From: Cytophagaceae bacterium
GTDB lineage: Bacteria; Bacteroidota; Bacteroidia; Cytophagales; Flexibacteraceae
DNA: 44,406 nucleotides
NCBI GenBank assembly: GCA_947464365.1
Contig: CANHWS010000002.1
Span: 1-44,406, forward strand
Direction: 5' to 3'
Shown here piece by piece: positions 24,545 to 34,495 of this stretch. Under the pieces are notes generated by a model. That model saw only the letters and a program-made list of their open reading frames with translations. It was not told the origin of the DNA and made no database searches. Positions within the stretch are counted from its first letter, which is position 1, and every line of letters starts with the position of its first letter. The position numbers and the translations under genes are program-made.

Positions 24545-25138
24545 CTAGATAGAGGCTAATTCGCGGTCTAGCACCTCCTGCATCTGGAGCCTTGTCTCAA
24601 GCCCGATGCCACCAGCAAAAAAGTAAATAATGCGGCCCTGGCTCAAGATGATATGGATAGGCACTGCATTCCGGTAGTCGTCCCCAAAACGATCAAAATG
24701 ATCTTGCAACAGGAGGCCCACTAGCCTCTTTTGGTCGGCCACCAGCTCATAGCCATCTTCTACTGGTTTGAGGTTGGATTTGTAGTCTAAGTACTTCCGG
24801 ACAGAGTCCTTTGGCTCGGAGGTAATGCCCAAGAAGTTAATTTTATCACCCCGATAGCGTTTGGTTAGGGTCAAGAGTTCAGGGGCCTCTTCCTTGCAGA
24901 AGTAGCACCAAGTGGCCCAGACCTTGATGACCGTAATTTTGCTCGCTGCCTCTGGCGAAGCAGGCAGTATTTCGGATAGCGACATTAAGGTGCTATCGCG
25001 CAACGGCAAGTCCGAACGGCTAAGGGCCTTAAACTGCGCACTACGCCAAACCTCCATCCCTATCAGGGTCAGGGCGATGAAGCCGATCGTGAGCAGCAGC
25101 TGCTTTCGGATGTTGCCAACTGGCAATGGTTGATGCAT
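24545..25138 (-). CDS. TlpA/ResA-like membrane-anchored thioredoxin
   Basis: 197 residues. One N-terminal membrane segment (about 12-30) anchors a thioredoxin fold facing the periplasm. The active site is WATWCYFCKEEAPEL with Cys78 and Cys81, followed by NFLGITSEPKDSVRKYLDY and the cis-Pro region AVPIHIILSQG. Such proteins reduce disulphides, for example in cytochrome c maturation, but no such genes lie nearby. It converges on the O-antigen ligase-like gene. Confidence 0.87.
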   Translation of the reverse strand: MHQPLPVGNIRKQLLLTIGFIALTLIGMEVWRSAQFKALSRSDLPLRDSTLMSLSEILPASPEAASKITVIKVWATWCYFCKEEAPELLTLTKRYRGDKINFLGITSEPKDSVRKYLDYKSNLKPVEDGYELVADQKRLVGLLLQDHFDRFGDDYRNAVPIHIILSQGRIIYFFAGGIGLETRLQMQEVLDRELASI

Positions 25139-25314
25139 CTATCGTATTGTTGGGTCATTCAAAATCGTCGTTTTCAACAGCCACCCGACTTGGCTGATTG
25201 CAAAAGTGGGTGTCAGTTAACCCTAAAGCGTAGTTATGCGGTACTTTGTCAGGACTAGGTTGTGATACCACGTATTCGGCGGTATGCGGCAACACTGGTC
25301 TTGATCTCCTTTGC

Positions 25315-26088
25315 CTAGGCTATTGCCTTATCGGCAATGATCCTGTTGGCCAAGCGATTACAGGCAATGTATAATATGGCCGAAAAAATCAGAATATACG
25401 CAGCATAGGCCCAAAGTGCCCGGCTGGTCATCCAGGTTGCTTGGTGTACTTGGCCCAAGATATTAAGCGGTAGCCAGTAGCCAAAATCTTGGTTCAAACC
25501 CTTAATGATCGACTCAGCCCAAAGTCCTAACCCATAAATGGCAACACCCCAGACGTTCCGGAAGTAATTAACTAGGGCGAGCATAATCAGCCCCTTGCCC
25601 ATCAAACTTGGCAAATAGGCCAATGCGTCCTGCACCATTACGGAGTTTAGCGCCAGCTCGATGTACTCTGGGTGCACAAATTTGCAAACAAATAGCCCCC
25701 CAAACGTGACCAAAATCATCAGGATAGGCACCCAAGTCAGCAGGTAAATCCACTGGTAGTAAAAGACCTTGGCAAAACTATTTGTCTGACCGATGATTTG
25801 GCCATATAGCCCATTCTGCCAAAATGCCCCAAACTGCAACCCCACAATCAGGACGACAAAATCGGCATAGATGGCTTGGTAAAGTTCGGAGTATGCCTTT
25901 ACAACGATGCCTTGCAAAGCCAGCGGGACCTGATAGGGCTCCACGCCGACAATGGTCGGGCTGATGACCATACCGAGATTGACAGCAAACGCTGCGGCCA
26001 GCAACAACCACCCACCCCAACCCATCCAACTTCGGATCGATTTGGCATGATAAGCCATGTAAGAGGTTATGTTTTCGGATCTGGACAT
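25315..26088 (-). CDS. multi-pass membrane protein, possibly ABC-2 permease-like
   Basis: 257 residues with about six membrane segments (GWGGWLLLAAAFAVNLGMV, FVVLIVGLQFGAFW, YLLTWVPILMILVTFGGLFV, LIMLALVNYF, VWGVAIYGLGLWA, YAAYILIFSAILYIACN). The spacing, with an extended loop after the first segment, recalls ABC-2 type permeases, but no ATPase gene is adjacent and no motif proves it. Function unknown. A TACCTTTG -7 box lies just upstream at 26104-26111. Confidence 0.6.
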   Translation of the reverse strand: MSRSENITSYMAYHAKSIRSWMGWGGWLLLAAAFAVNLGMVISPTIVGVEPYQVPLALQGIVVKAYSELYQAIYADFVVLIVGLQFGAFWQNGLYGQIIGQTNSFAKVFYYQWIYLLTWVPILMILVTFGGLFVCKFVHPEYIELALNSVMVQDALAYLPSLMGKGLIMLALVNYFRNVWGVAIYGLGLWAESIIKGLNQDFGYWLPLNILGQVHQATWMTSRALWAYAAYILIFSAILYIACNRLANRIIADKAIA

Positions 26089-26103
26089 AGGTTTGGGCCG
26101 TTA

Positions 26104-26111
26104 CAAAGGTA
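26104..26111 (-). promoter_or_regulatory. candidate -7 box for the 257-residue membrane protein
   Basis: TACCTTTG on the minus strand matches TAnnTTTG and lies 15 bases before the ATG at 26088, implying a very short leader. No TTTG occurs at the expected -33 position. Confidence 0.35.
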
Positions 26112-26246
26112 TAAATAGTTATATAAACCCATATTAAATTTTATTCAAGGCCCAGCGCCCCTCGTACAAAATATCCAACATTGGGGCACAAGTTGAACCA
26201 AAAACCATTAAATTTCAACGGATTGCCAACCATTTGCACCTGATCG

Positions 26247-29200
26247 ATGACTTGTCCTACTAGCCCAAACTTATTAGCGCCCCCCTACACTCCATCGGGC
26301 GCCACCTCGGACATTACATCGAGGCTAACTGGGCAGCAAATGGGCTTTGCAACATCGTCCGTTGGGCAATGGCCTCTTTCTGTCCAATCCCTTATTGGCT
26401 CGTTCAGTGTCTTTTGGGTCCTGGTCTGGATCATCAGTGGATGCTCGACGGCACAGTACGAAACAGGCTACCGGGCCAAAGTAACGCCTCTGCGACAAGC
26501 CAATGCCCAATGCCAGGCCGATCGATACCAAAAACTGGTCAAGTCAGTCCATACGGTGATTAATCGACCTGATGACGACGTGCAACCGGCCGATGTCACC
26601 GCACTTGACTTGGCTGTTCAAATACAAGATTGTGGCCTTCTTGGCATCAAGACCGAGTATAATGCCATGCAAAGTCAACTCGGACCGCTAGTACCCTCTG
26701 TCATCAGCAATAAAGACATTAGCCCTAGTCAGCGGACCGAGCTATTGGCAGATATAGCTGAAATCTACCTACGGCATGGCTACGGATATCTGGCCAAACA
26801 GGTCATGGAGCAGCTACCATCAGTTAGGCATACGGATAGCCTCCTGGTCGCCCGTCTGGACCACCTCAGGGCAGCCATCTTACTAGCCAAGGGGGCCAAT
26901 TTTGAGGCTAAAGACCTAGCCAACAAACGTATCCTGATCCTTGAGCATGCCTTGCAGCAACAAGGGCCAAAAAACAAAGACAACCGGATTGCGCTAATCC
27001 TGGCCGATCTCTGGATTGTCGCTCTCGAGGCTACCATCAGCACCGGAGACCACCCCGCCTTTGTGGCTATGTTGCCCAACGCCGAAGGCTTTTTTGACAA
27101 CAAGCTTAAGGGTAGCACCGTACAGCACTTCTATTTCCAGCTCGCCAAGGCCCACGCTTATGACCAACAGGCAGACCGCAAAAAAGCAAAGGAGGCCTTC
27201 GAGAAAGCCGTTAGTTTAGGTGGGAAAGGGAATTGTTATCCCAAGTCCAGCCTGCCAGTCTTGCGCGCCAATAGCGAGCTGATCGGGATGCTTTATGAGA
27301 CTGGCCTTAGCCGACCTGTTGCCAATCGAGTTGAGACTATCATCAACACAGTGGACCACAAATGGGTTGGTATTGCTGAGTATGAGGCCATCAAATCGTT
27401 AACCATTCTGCGCGAGTATGCTAGCCGTGGACTGCAGGACCAAACATTTGAGGAATTGAGAGCGATTCTGCACTTTGAGGACCAAACCTATCAATACAAC
27501 CCGGAGCTAAGCAAACAAATACAAGAGATTGCGTACAAAATAGCCCTTCAGTTTGACTCGACCGAGATGGCAACCACTGCTTTGCAGAAACTTATCGGCC
27601 TAGGCCAACTGATTGGTGGTCCTAAATCGGCGATCTATGGCCGGCAAGTGATTAATAAAGCCTATTACGAAGGTCTCTATGCTGGCCGTTGGTCTGCGTG
27701 CCTTGATACCTTTAAGGTCTATTTCGAGCCCATCATCAAACCCACCTATGTGGCTGGCCATGCCAACAGAGTATTATTACAAGGCTTGTATGCGCGCTGT
27801 CTGGACGAAACCGACCAATTGCGTGCGGCCCGCAAACAGCTTACGGACAATCAGCGAGCCGTAAAGTCCACATGGGGTGAAGACCATCCACTTTATGCAG
27901 CCCAACTGCAGCAGCTAGCAGACGTTGAGTTATCGATCGGTGGCTATTTGCAAGCCGAAGACCACTTGGTGAAGGCCCTCGAGATCGCCGCTAAACCCGA
28001 AAACAGAAGCTCACCAGTCCACGTTGCAACCTTGCGGCAGCTCATAAGGCTGTACCTACTATATGGCGAATATGACTTGGCCGAGGAGTTTATTGGTTAT
28101 GCCATGGCAGCCGAAGGGCGCATCTATCTCACACCAACCTTGCTAGCCGAGCAAAGTGACGACCTTGAGCCAGTCCTTGCCTACCTCCGTGGACAATATC
28201 GCAAGGCCGAAACTGGTTTCATGACTCAACTTATCCGGGCTGAGCAGCGTGGCCCTTCGGCCAAAGCCAAAATGATAGCCCCACTGATGTGGCTGGGCCA
28301 GACCTACCTCCAGCTTGGGGACTACGCCAGTGCAGAAAAAAGCGCCAAAGAAGCAGCCCAATATGCTGTCATAATCTATGGAGATAGCAGTCGTAAACAT
28401 TACCAATGCCTAGCTGTACTCCAGAAACTCTATCGGTTGATGGGTGATCAGGATAAGAGCATCGCACTCTCGACACGAATTGTTAATAAGTACCGCCGCA
28501 CATTTGGCCCCAACCATGTTGAGGTGGCAGAGGCCATCACCGAGCAAGCCATGGCGACCTACCTAAAACAGGATAGCGCAAGACTGGTGCTCCCTCTGTT
28601 GATAGAAGCCCGCAATATCTACCTCAACAACTTTGGCGAAAACCACCCGTTATATGCCGATGCGCTCAAGAACATAGCAGCCCTTTACATTGACCTCGAG
28701 AAAGATGACAGCGCCCACATTTTTCTTGACAAAGCAGCCCAGATCTACAGACAGAAATTGGGGCGCAAACCTGTCCAGCTGATTGAGGTTCTGACCTTAC
28801 TGGGCGACTTAGCACGCTACACTGGCGCGTTCGATCAGGCGAATCAGCACTATGACCAAGCCATCAAACTGCTGAGCAACAACTTTGACGAAACCCACCC
28901 CAAGCTCCTGATGCTGAAGGGACGCAAAGCACGCTGCCTTGCACTCGATGGGCAGACCCGCCAAGCACAAAAACAAATGCAGGCCACCACCGCGGGTTAC
29001 CTCAAGTATTTCGAAAGCTACTTCCCCTACCTCAGCGAACGCGAAAAGGCCAACCTTTGGCAACAAAGCCAACCGGAGTTCAACTTCTTTGCAGCCCTAG
29101 TAGCCCAATCCGAGCAAGAGGATAGGACAGGTCCGGAGCTGCTTTACAACCATTGTCTTGCGACCAAGGGCATCCTATTGAGCAATAGCCAGTCCCTACG

Positions 29201-30644
29201 CAACAAAATGCTCAAGTCCCTTAGCCCCGATATGCTACGGAGCTACCGCCAATGGCAAACCAACAAAGAGCAACTGGCAGGCCTACTGGCCAACGCCAAA
29301 GACAACAAAGAGGCCAGCGCCACTGACCTCAGTAAACTCCAAGAGCAGACTGAGGCCCTTGAGAAAGAGCTCAACGAGCGCAGTGCAGACTTTGCCCAGA
29401 TGAATCGCAGCAGTCGCCTTCCAACCTATGACCAAGTCCTAAAACGCCTAGGTAAACAAGAGTATGCCATCGAGATCATCCGCACAATAGGCTACGAGGC
29501 CAGCACTGCTGATACCATTAGCTATGTGGCCCTGTTGATTGGTGGCCCACACAAACGACCAGAAATGATCCGCCTTACAAGTGGCAAGTACCTAGAGCAA
29601 AAGGCCATCCGATACTACCGCAACGCCATGCGCTATAACCTGCCGGACACCCTCAGCTACCAAGTATTTTGGCGCCAGCTTGCCCCTCACATCCCTAAGG
29701 GTAGCACAGTTTATCTGTCTGCAGATGGGGTTTATAATCAGCTAAACCCTGCGGGTTTACAGCGCCATCTAGGCCAGTTCCTAAGTGACGAAATTAACTT
29801 GATCTCCGTCTCTAACACTGCCGAGCTCATCAAGGCGGCAGAGTTAGCAATCGCCAACAATGGTGGGAGGTCAACCAAAAATGCAAAAACATCTAGCAAA
29901 ACCGCTGGCACCCCAAAATCTGCACTTTTGGTCGGCAATCCTACCTATTACAGCACCCTAGCCCAACGGCAGGCCATGACAGCCCTCGGCACAGAGCTGA
30001 AACAACTACCCGGTACTGAGGCCGAAACACAGGCAATCGCCAAGGTGCTGAAGGGAGATCATTGGTCCATCACAACCTTGCTGGGTACTCAGGCTAAAGA
30101 AGAAACCATACGTAATTCGGATATCCCTGAGGTCTTGCATATTGCTACACATGGCGCCTTTGTGTCTGAAGAAGATGAGAACGCCAAAACTGGCCTCAAA
30201 GCAGAGGTCCAGACGGCAGAAACCAGTTTGCTAAAAGTAGGACTAGTGCTTGCCGGTGGTGGTGATCTGGTCAACGAGGACTCTACTACCAACCTCAACC
30301 AACGCTCTGGTGTCCTGACAGCCTATGAGGCCATGAACATGAACCTGAGCCGGACCGAGTTGGTTGTGTTATCAGCCTGCGAAACGGGTGCTGGGCATCT
30401 CCAGAATGGCGAAGGCGTCTATGGCCTGCAACGTGCCTTTTTGGTTGCAGGAGCGCACAACGTCATCTTCAGTTTCTTTAAGGTTGATGATAAAATCACG
30501 ACCGAACTGATGACGGCTTTCTACCAGAACTGGATTGGTGGCCAGACCAAACGGGCCGCCTTTGCCGAAGCACAACAGATGACTAGGCGCAAACACCCAA
30601 GCAATCCTGCCTATTGGGCCAGCTTCACGATGTTAGGACTCTAG
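26247..30644 (+). CDS. large TPR-CHAT domain lipoprotein
   Basis: 1465 residues from ATG 26247; an internal ATG at 26340 (1434 residues) may be the true start because the hydrophobic run and lipobox WIISGC follow it closely. After the lipidated Cys comes a long helical region with many tetratricopeptide-like repeats (roughly residues 90-960; GQTYLQLGDYASAEKSAKEA and YLQAEDHLVKALEIA are clear examples), then a coiled segment (about 1020-1060) and a C-terminal CHAT domain. CHAT is a caspase/separase-type protease fold; its His (LHIATHG, His1302) and Cys (LSACETG, Cys1378) are both present, so catalysis is possible. Being lipidated, it should act at the envelope. Target and trigger are unknown. 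Confidence 0.9.
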   Translation: MTCPTSPNLLAPPYTPSGATSDITSRLTGQQMGFATSSVGQWPLSVQSLIGSFSVFWVLVWIISGCSTAQYETGYRAKVTPLRQANAQCQADRYQKLVKSVHTVINRPDDDVQPADVTALDLAVQIQDCGLLGIKTEYNAMQSQLGPLVPSVISNKDISPSQRTELLADIAEIYLRHGYGYLAKQVMEQLPSVRHTDSLLVARLDHLRAAILLAKGANFEAKDLANKRILILEHALQQQGPKNKDNRIALILADLWIVALEATISTGDHPAFVAMLPNAEGFFDNKLKGSTVQHFYFQLAKAHAYDQQADRKKAKEAFEKAVSLGGKGNCYPKSSLPVLRANSELIGMLYETGLSRPVANRVETIINTVDHKWVGIAEYEAIKSLTILREYASRGLQDQTFEELRAILHFEDQTYQYNPELSKQIQEIAYKIALQFDSTEMATTALQKLIGLGQLIGGPKSAIYGRQVINKAYYEGLYAGRWSACLDTFKVYFEPIIKPTYVAGHANRVLLQGLYARCLDETDQLRAARKQLTDNQRAVKSTWGEDHPLYAAQLQQLADVELSIGGYLQAEDHLVKALEIAAKPENRSSPVHVATLRQLIRLYLLYGEYDLAEEFIGYAMAAEGRIYLTPTLLAEQSDDLEPVLAYLRGQYRKAETGFMTQLIRAEQRGPSAKAKMIAPLMWLGQTYLQLGDYASAEKSAKEAAQYAVIIYGDSSRKHYQCLAVLQKLYRLMGDQDKSIALSTRIVNKYRRTFGPNHVEVAEAITEQAMATYLKQDSARLVLPLLIEARNIYLNNFGENHPLYADALKNIAALYIDLEKDDSAHIFLDKAAQIYRQKLGRKPVQLIEVLTLLGDLARYTGAFDQANQHYDQAIKLLSNNFDETHPKLLMLKGRKARCLALDGQTRQAQKQMQATTAGYLKYFESYFPYLSEREKANLWQQSQPEFNFFAALVAQSEQEDRTGPELLYNHCLATKGILLSNSQSLRNKMLKSLSPDMLRSYRQWQTNKEQLAGLLANAKDNKEASATDLSKLQEQTEALEKELNERSADFAQMNRSSRLPTYDQVLKRLGKQEYAIEIIRTIGYEASTADTISYVALLIGGPHKRPEMIRLTSGKYLEQKAIRYYRNAMRYNLPDTLSYQVFWRQLAPHIPKGSTVYLSADGVYNQLNPAGLQRHLGQFLSDEINLISVSNTAELIKAAELAIANNGGRSTKNAKTSSKTAGTPKSALLVGNPTYYSTLAQRQAMTALGTELKQLPGTEAETQAIAKVLKGDHWSITTLLGTQAKEETIRNSDIPEVLHIATHGAFVSEEDENAKTGLKAEVQTAETSLLKVGLVLAGGGDLVNEDSTTNLNQRSGVLTAYEAMNMNLSRTELVVLSACETGAGHLQNGEGVYGLQRAFLVAGAHNVIFSFFKVDDKITTELMTAFYQNWIGGQTKRAAFAEAQQMTRRKHPSNPAYWASFTMLGL

Positions 30645-30686
30645 ATCCCCTAGTTTAAAAAGTAGGCCAAAATCCGATGGTCAGGC

Positions 30687-31409
30687 TTATTGGGCCTGAA
30701 GGCCCAGCTTACGTAGACTTAGCAAATGGAGCACCGCCGCCATCGGTACGATGATGGTTGGCAGCAGAATCATCGGGAAGAAGGCAACCATTGTGTTGGC
30801 TGGGGCATTCATGAATTGCCTAATGGGTAACGGCGCTGACAGAACCGCTATCACCACGATGTTGACCAGCAAGGCCAAGCCAATGTAGTTGTACCACCGA
30901 ATGATCTTGGGAGTCACTTGGATTGGTTTCAGCATTAAGAGTAGGCCAAGCACCAGGGCACCAATACCAGACAGCACATCAAAGTTATAGCCCTCAAATG
31001 TCATCTGGAACGGAATCACCTTATGCCAAAAAAGCTCCGCAAGTACCAACTCAATCCCAATTCGGAGGGCTTGTGGCAAAATAAGCAAAACGTGTGGCAG
31101 CTGCTTCAAACCTTGGTCTTGGCGTTTGCTCCGCATCATGAGCAGCCATAAGACAATCGGCAACGTTGGCAACAGGATAAAAATGGGCGAAATCTGATCT
31201 TGGTTGATCAACCTACCGGACCGAGCAACCACAGTGGCAACAACAGCCCAGCCTGGCATCAACCAAACGAGCCATAGAGGCGAATTGAGCCGAACCGTAA
31301 GATATACGGCATAAACCAAAGTCAGCAACACCATGATGCCAAAGGCCGCTTTGATGTCTCCATCTATATAAGGCGGCTGTAAGGTCTCGATGATGCGGAA
31401 CAGGAACAT
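30687..31409 (-). CDS. multi-pass membrane protein of unknown function
   Basis: 240 residues with about seven hydrophobic segments, one short loop holding EGYNFDVLSGIGA, and a C-terminal LSLRKLGLQAQ. I do not recognise the family. The end of the gene contains a GGGCC-TTCA-GGCCC hairpin. It begins about 40 bases after the aroC stop on the same strand, so it may be read from the aroC transcript. It converges on the TPR-CHAT gene, with only 42 bases between the stops. Confidence 0.65.
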   Translation of the reverse strand: MFLFRIIETLQPPYIDGDIKAAFGIMVLLTLVYAVYLTVRLNSPLWLVWLMPGWAVVATVVARSGRLINQDQISPIFILLPTLPIVLWLLMMRSKRQDQGLKQLPHVLLILPQALRIGIELVLAELFWHKVIPFQMTFEGYNFDVLSGIGALVLGLLLMLKPIQVTPKIIRWYNYIGLALLVNIVVIAVLSAPLPIRQFMNAPANTMVAFFPMILLPTIIVPMAAVLHLLSLRKLGLQAQ

Positions 31410-31449
31410 AGTGTAAAGACTTAGGGGATAGGATATTATCGAAGGTCAA

Positions 31450-32553
31450 TCAAACAAGATTTGGCCCACCAATGGCAACTTGAGATAGCCGCACCTCGAG
31501 CAGGGCATCAGCCAAAACGATTGCTGTTAAGGCCTCCACAATAGCAACCGCCCTAGGCACCACACATGGGTCATGACGGCCTTTGGCAGGTAGGGTGATC
31601 GCCTCCTTGTCTTGGCTGATGGTCTGTTGGGCCTGCAAAATAGTAGCTGTTGGTTTGAAAGCCACCCGAAAGTACAGGTCCTCCCCATTCGAGATGCCAC
31701 CCTGTATGCCGCCACTATTGTTTGTCAGGGTAGATACTGTGCCTTGGTTAGAGACTACAAAATGATCATTATGCTGGCTACCGCGCATTGCCACGCCCGC
31801 AAATCCAGACCCGTACTCAAACCCATGGACCGCATTGAGGCTCAGCATGGCATGTGCTAGCTCGGCCTGCAGCTTGCCGAAAACTGGGGCGCCGAGGCCA
31901 GCAATCATCTGCCGAACCACGCAGGTTACGACACCACCAGTGCTGTCATGTTCAGACTTCATTTGCTCGATGAAAGCGATCATTTGGGCCGCAACCTCTG
32001 GGTCTGGACAGCGGACCGGAGTAGCATCGACTGCCGCGAGCTCAAGAGATTGATACTGTTTGTCAAGCGTAATCGGACCTACTTGGCTGACATAAGCCAC
32101 GATCGCGACACCATGAATGGCCAATAGCTGCTGAGCAATTGCGCCCGCTGCTACCCAGCCTGCCGTTACCCGAGCCGAGCTCCGCCCACCGCCTCTTGGG
32201 TCACGGAAGCCATATTTGAGGTCATAAGTATAGTCTGCATGGCTAGGGCGATAGGCCATCGCAAAGGCATCATAGTCCTGCGGGCGGGCATCTCGGTTGG
32301 CCAGCTGTAAGGCGATTGGTGCGCCAGTAGTCCGGCCTTCATAAACCCCGCTCAGGATCTGAAGTTTATCCTCCTCTTTCCGCGGGGTCGTGAGGCTACT
32401 TTGACCTGGTTTACGGCGGTCCAGCTGGTGCTGGATCTGCGCCAGGTCAAGGACCAGTCCTGCAGGGCATCCATCCACCACCGCACCAACTGCTGCGCCA
32501 TGGCTTTCTCCCCAGCTCGTAACACGAAAAAAACGACCAATTGTATTGCTCAT
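31450..32553 (-). CDS. aroC: chorismate synthase
   Basis: 367 residues, normal length. It makes chorismate from EPSP with reduced FMN, the last step of the shikimate pathway. Signatures: GRFFRVTSWGESHG, VVDGCPAGL, RRKPGQSSLTTPRKEEDK, FRDPRGGGRSSAR, SGGIQGGISNGEDL and GRHDPCVVPRAV. One oddity: the segment normally read SARETxxRVAAGAIA is SARVTAGWVAAGAIA here, with two usually conserved charged residues (Glu, Arg) replaced by Val and Trp. The rest of the enzyme looks intact. aroB, three steps earlier in the pathway, is about 9 kb away. Confidence 0.96.
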   Translation of the reverse strand: MSNTIGRFFRVTSWGESHGAAVGAVVDGCPAGLVLDLAQIQHQLDRRKPGQSSLTTPRKEEDKLQILSGVYEGRTTGAPIALQLANRDARPQDYDAFAMAYRPSHADYTYDLKYGFRDPRGGGRSSARVTAGWVAAGAIAQQLLAIHGVAIVAYVSQVGPITLDKQYQSLELAAVDATPVRCPDPEVAAQMIAFIEQMKSEHDSTGGVVTCVVRQMIAGLGAPVFGKLQAELAHAMLSLNAVHGFEYGSGFAGVAMRGSQHNDHFVVSNQGTVSTLTNNSGGIQGGISNGEDLYFRVAFKPTATILQAQQTISQDKEAITLPAKGRHDPCVVPRAVAIVEALTAIVLADALLEVRLSQVAIGGPNLV

Positions 32554-32778
32554 GACAATTATCTGCCAGCATCAGTGGGTTTCATTTGCTTTGGCAGTTG
32601 ATAATAATTTGATTTACCAACTTGTTCCGACCCCACCAAATATCTGGGCTAGGCAGGCAAGATAAGCCGAGTTGCGGACTCCTGTCGCATCTTTGCAACA
32701 ATACGATGCGCTATGCCAACAATCATTGGTCATAGCCACAGAAACTAGTACACCAAACCTCAATACTTCAACATCGCC

Positions 32779-34443
32779 GTGCAGCAGCTCATCGAGTGCG
32801 TCCCCAATTTTTCCGAAGGTCGTGACCTAACCATCATCAAAGGCATCACAGACCAAATCAGCTCCGTAGCTGGGGTCCAGCTGCTAGATGTGGACCCAGG
32901 CGCTGCCACCAACCGCACTGTTGTCACGATGGCTGGCAGCCCCGAAGCAGTGCTCGAGGCCGCATTCCGTGCCATCAAACAAGCAAAAGCCACCATCGAT
33001 ATGCGCCACCACAAAGGCGAGCATCCTCGCTTTGGTGCCACAGATGTTTGCCCCATCATTCCGATCAGTGGTGTGACGATGGAGCAAGCTGCCGAATATG
33101 CCCGTCAATTGGCCGAGCGGGTCGCACGTGAGCTCAACTACCCAGTTTACCTTTATGAAGCCGCAGCAAGCAGCCCTGCCCGTCGCAACCTAGCCGATGT
33201 CCGCTCAGGAGAGTATGAAGGCCTAGCCAACAAACTCAGCAAACCAGACTGGAAACCAGACTTCGGGCCTGCCACCTTTGTGCCCGAAACAGGATCCACA
33301 GCCATCGGTGCACGTGATTTCCTGATCGCCCTCAACTTCAACCTCAATACCACTAGCACTCGCCGCGCCAACGCCGTTGCTTTTGATGTGCGCGAGGCAG
33401 GTAGGTTGATCAAAGAAAAACAACCGGACGGAACCATCACCGAAATCAGGCAACCCGGCACCCTCAAAGCTGCCAAAGCAATCGGCTGGCTGATCGAAGA
33501 GTACGGTATCGCCCAAGTCAGCATGAACCTCACCAACATCAGCATTACCTCTGTCCATGAGGCATTTGATGCTGTTGTTGCCAGTGCCACCGCCCGTGGC
33601 CTTCGTGTTACCGGTACTGAAATCGTTGGTCTTGTCCCCTTGTCAGTCCTCACCGATGCTGGCCGCCATTACCTCCGCAAACAGGAGCGTTCTGTCGGTG
33701 TCTCAGATGCCGAGCTGATCAAGATAGCGGTCAAAAGCATGGGACTCGATGACCTCAAGCCATTTGACCCAGCCAAAAAAGTCCTTGAATACCTCTTGGC
33801 TGACCCCAAACAAAGCCGCCTAGTCAACATGACTGTCGCTGACTTTGTCAACGAAACTAGCAGCGAAAGCCCTGCTCCCGGTGGTGGATCCGTATCTGCA
33901 GTTCTTGGTAGCCTTGCTGCGGCCCTTAGTAACATGGTCGCCAACCTCAGCAGCCATAAACGTGGCTGGGATGACCAATGGTCCTACTTCAGCGATATTG
34001 CCGATCAAGGAATGGCCCTACAAAAGCAGCTTATTGCATTGGTAGATGAGGACACCCGTTCCTTCGAATTGGTGATGGAGGCCTTTGGTCTGCCCAAATC
34101 CACCCCTGACGAAAAGGCCCAACGCAAACAAGCCATTGCCGAGGCCACCCTCTATGCCACACAAATACCCCTACGGGTAATGGAAACCTCGCTAGCAACC
34201 ATGCCGCTTTTAGCCGCCATGGCCGAGCGAGGCAACCCGAATTCTGTTTCGGATGCTGGTGTTGGTGTGCTTTGTGCTCGTGCGGCAGTCCGTGGTGCCG
34301 GGCTCAATGTCAGGATCAACGCTGCCGGCCTTGACCAAACCGACCCTACAGTAATCGAAATTTTGGCCCGCGCTACTGCCCTAGAGCAAGCCGCCGCTGA
34401 CCACGAAACTGCGATTATGGATGTTGTGATGGGGAAGGTGTAG
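32779..34443 (+). CDS. ftcD: fused glutamate formimidoyltransferase / formimidoyl-THF cyclodeaminase
   Basis: 554 residues from a GTG at 32779; the protein begins QQLIECVPNFSEGRD, the normal start of the family, so GTG is well supported. Residues 1-325 are the formimidoyltransferase (MRHHKGEHPRFGATDVCPIIP carries the catalytic His). Residues 340-554 are the cyclodeaminase (FVNETSSESPAPGGGSVSA). The fused enzyme moves the formimino group of histidine breakdown to tetrahydrofolate and then releases ammonia. Other hut genes are not in the window. The 225 bases upstream (32554-32778), shared with divergent aroC, show no convincing promoter match. Confidence 0.96.
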   Translation: MQQLIECVPNFSEGRDLTIIKGITDQISSVAGVQLLDVDPGAATNRTVVTMAGSPEAVLEAAFRAIKQAKATIDMRHHKGEHPRFGATDVCPIIPISGVTMEQAAEYARQLAERVARELNYPVYLYEAAASSPARRNLADVRSGEYEGLANKLSKPDWKPDFGPATFVPETGSTAIGARDFLIALNFNLNTTSTRRANAVAFDVREAGRLIKEKQPDGTITEIRQPGTLKAAKAIGWLIEEYGIAQVSMNLTNISITSVHEAFDAVVASATARGLRVTGTEIVGLVPLSVLTDAGRHYLRKQERSVGVSDAELIKIAVKSMGLDDLKPFDPAKKVLEYLLADPKQSRLVNMTVADFVNETSSESPAPGGGSVSAVLGSLAAALSNMVANLSSHKRGWDDQWSYFSDIADQGMALQKQLIALVDEDTRSFELVMEAFGLPKSTPDEKAQRKQAIAEATLYATQIPLRVMETSLATMPLLAAMAERGNPNSVSDAGVGVLCARAAVRGAGLNVRINAAGLDQTDPTVIEILARATALEQAAADHETAIMDVVMGKV

Positions 34444-34495
34444 GGACTGGAGCAGAGAGCACTGGCAATTTTACCTACTCCAATTCAAGCTCGCC

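Noticed and set aside
33153..33653. 166-codon minus-strand open frame
   Set aside because: It is antisense to ftcD and shows no domain.
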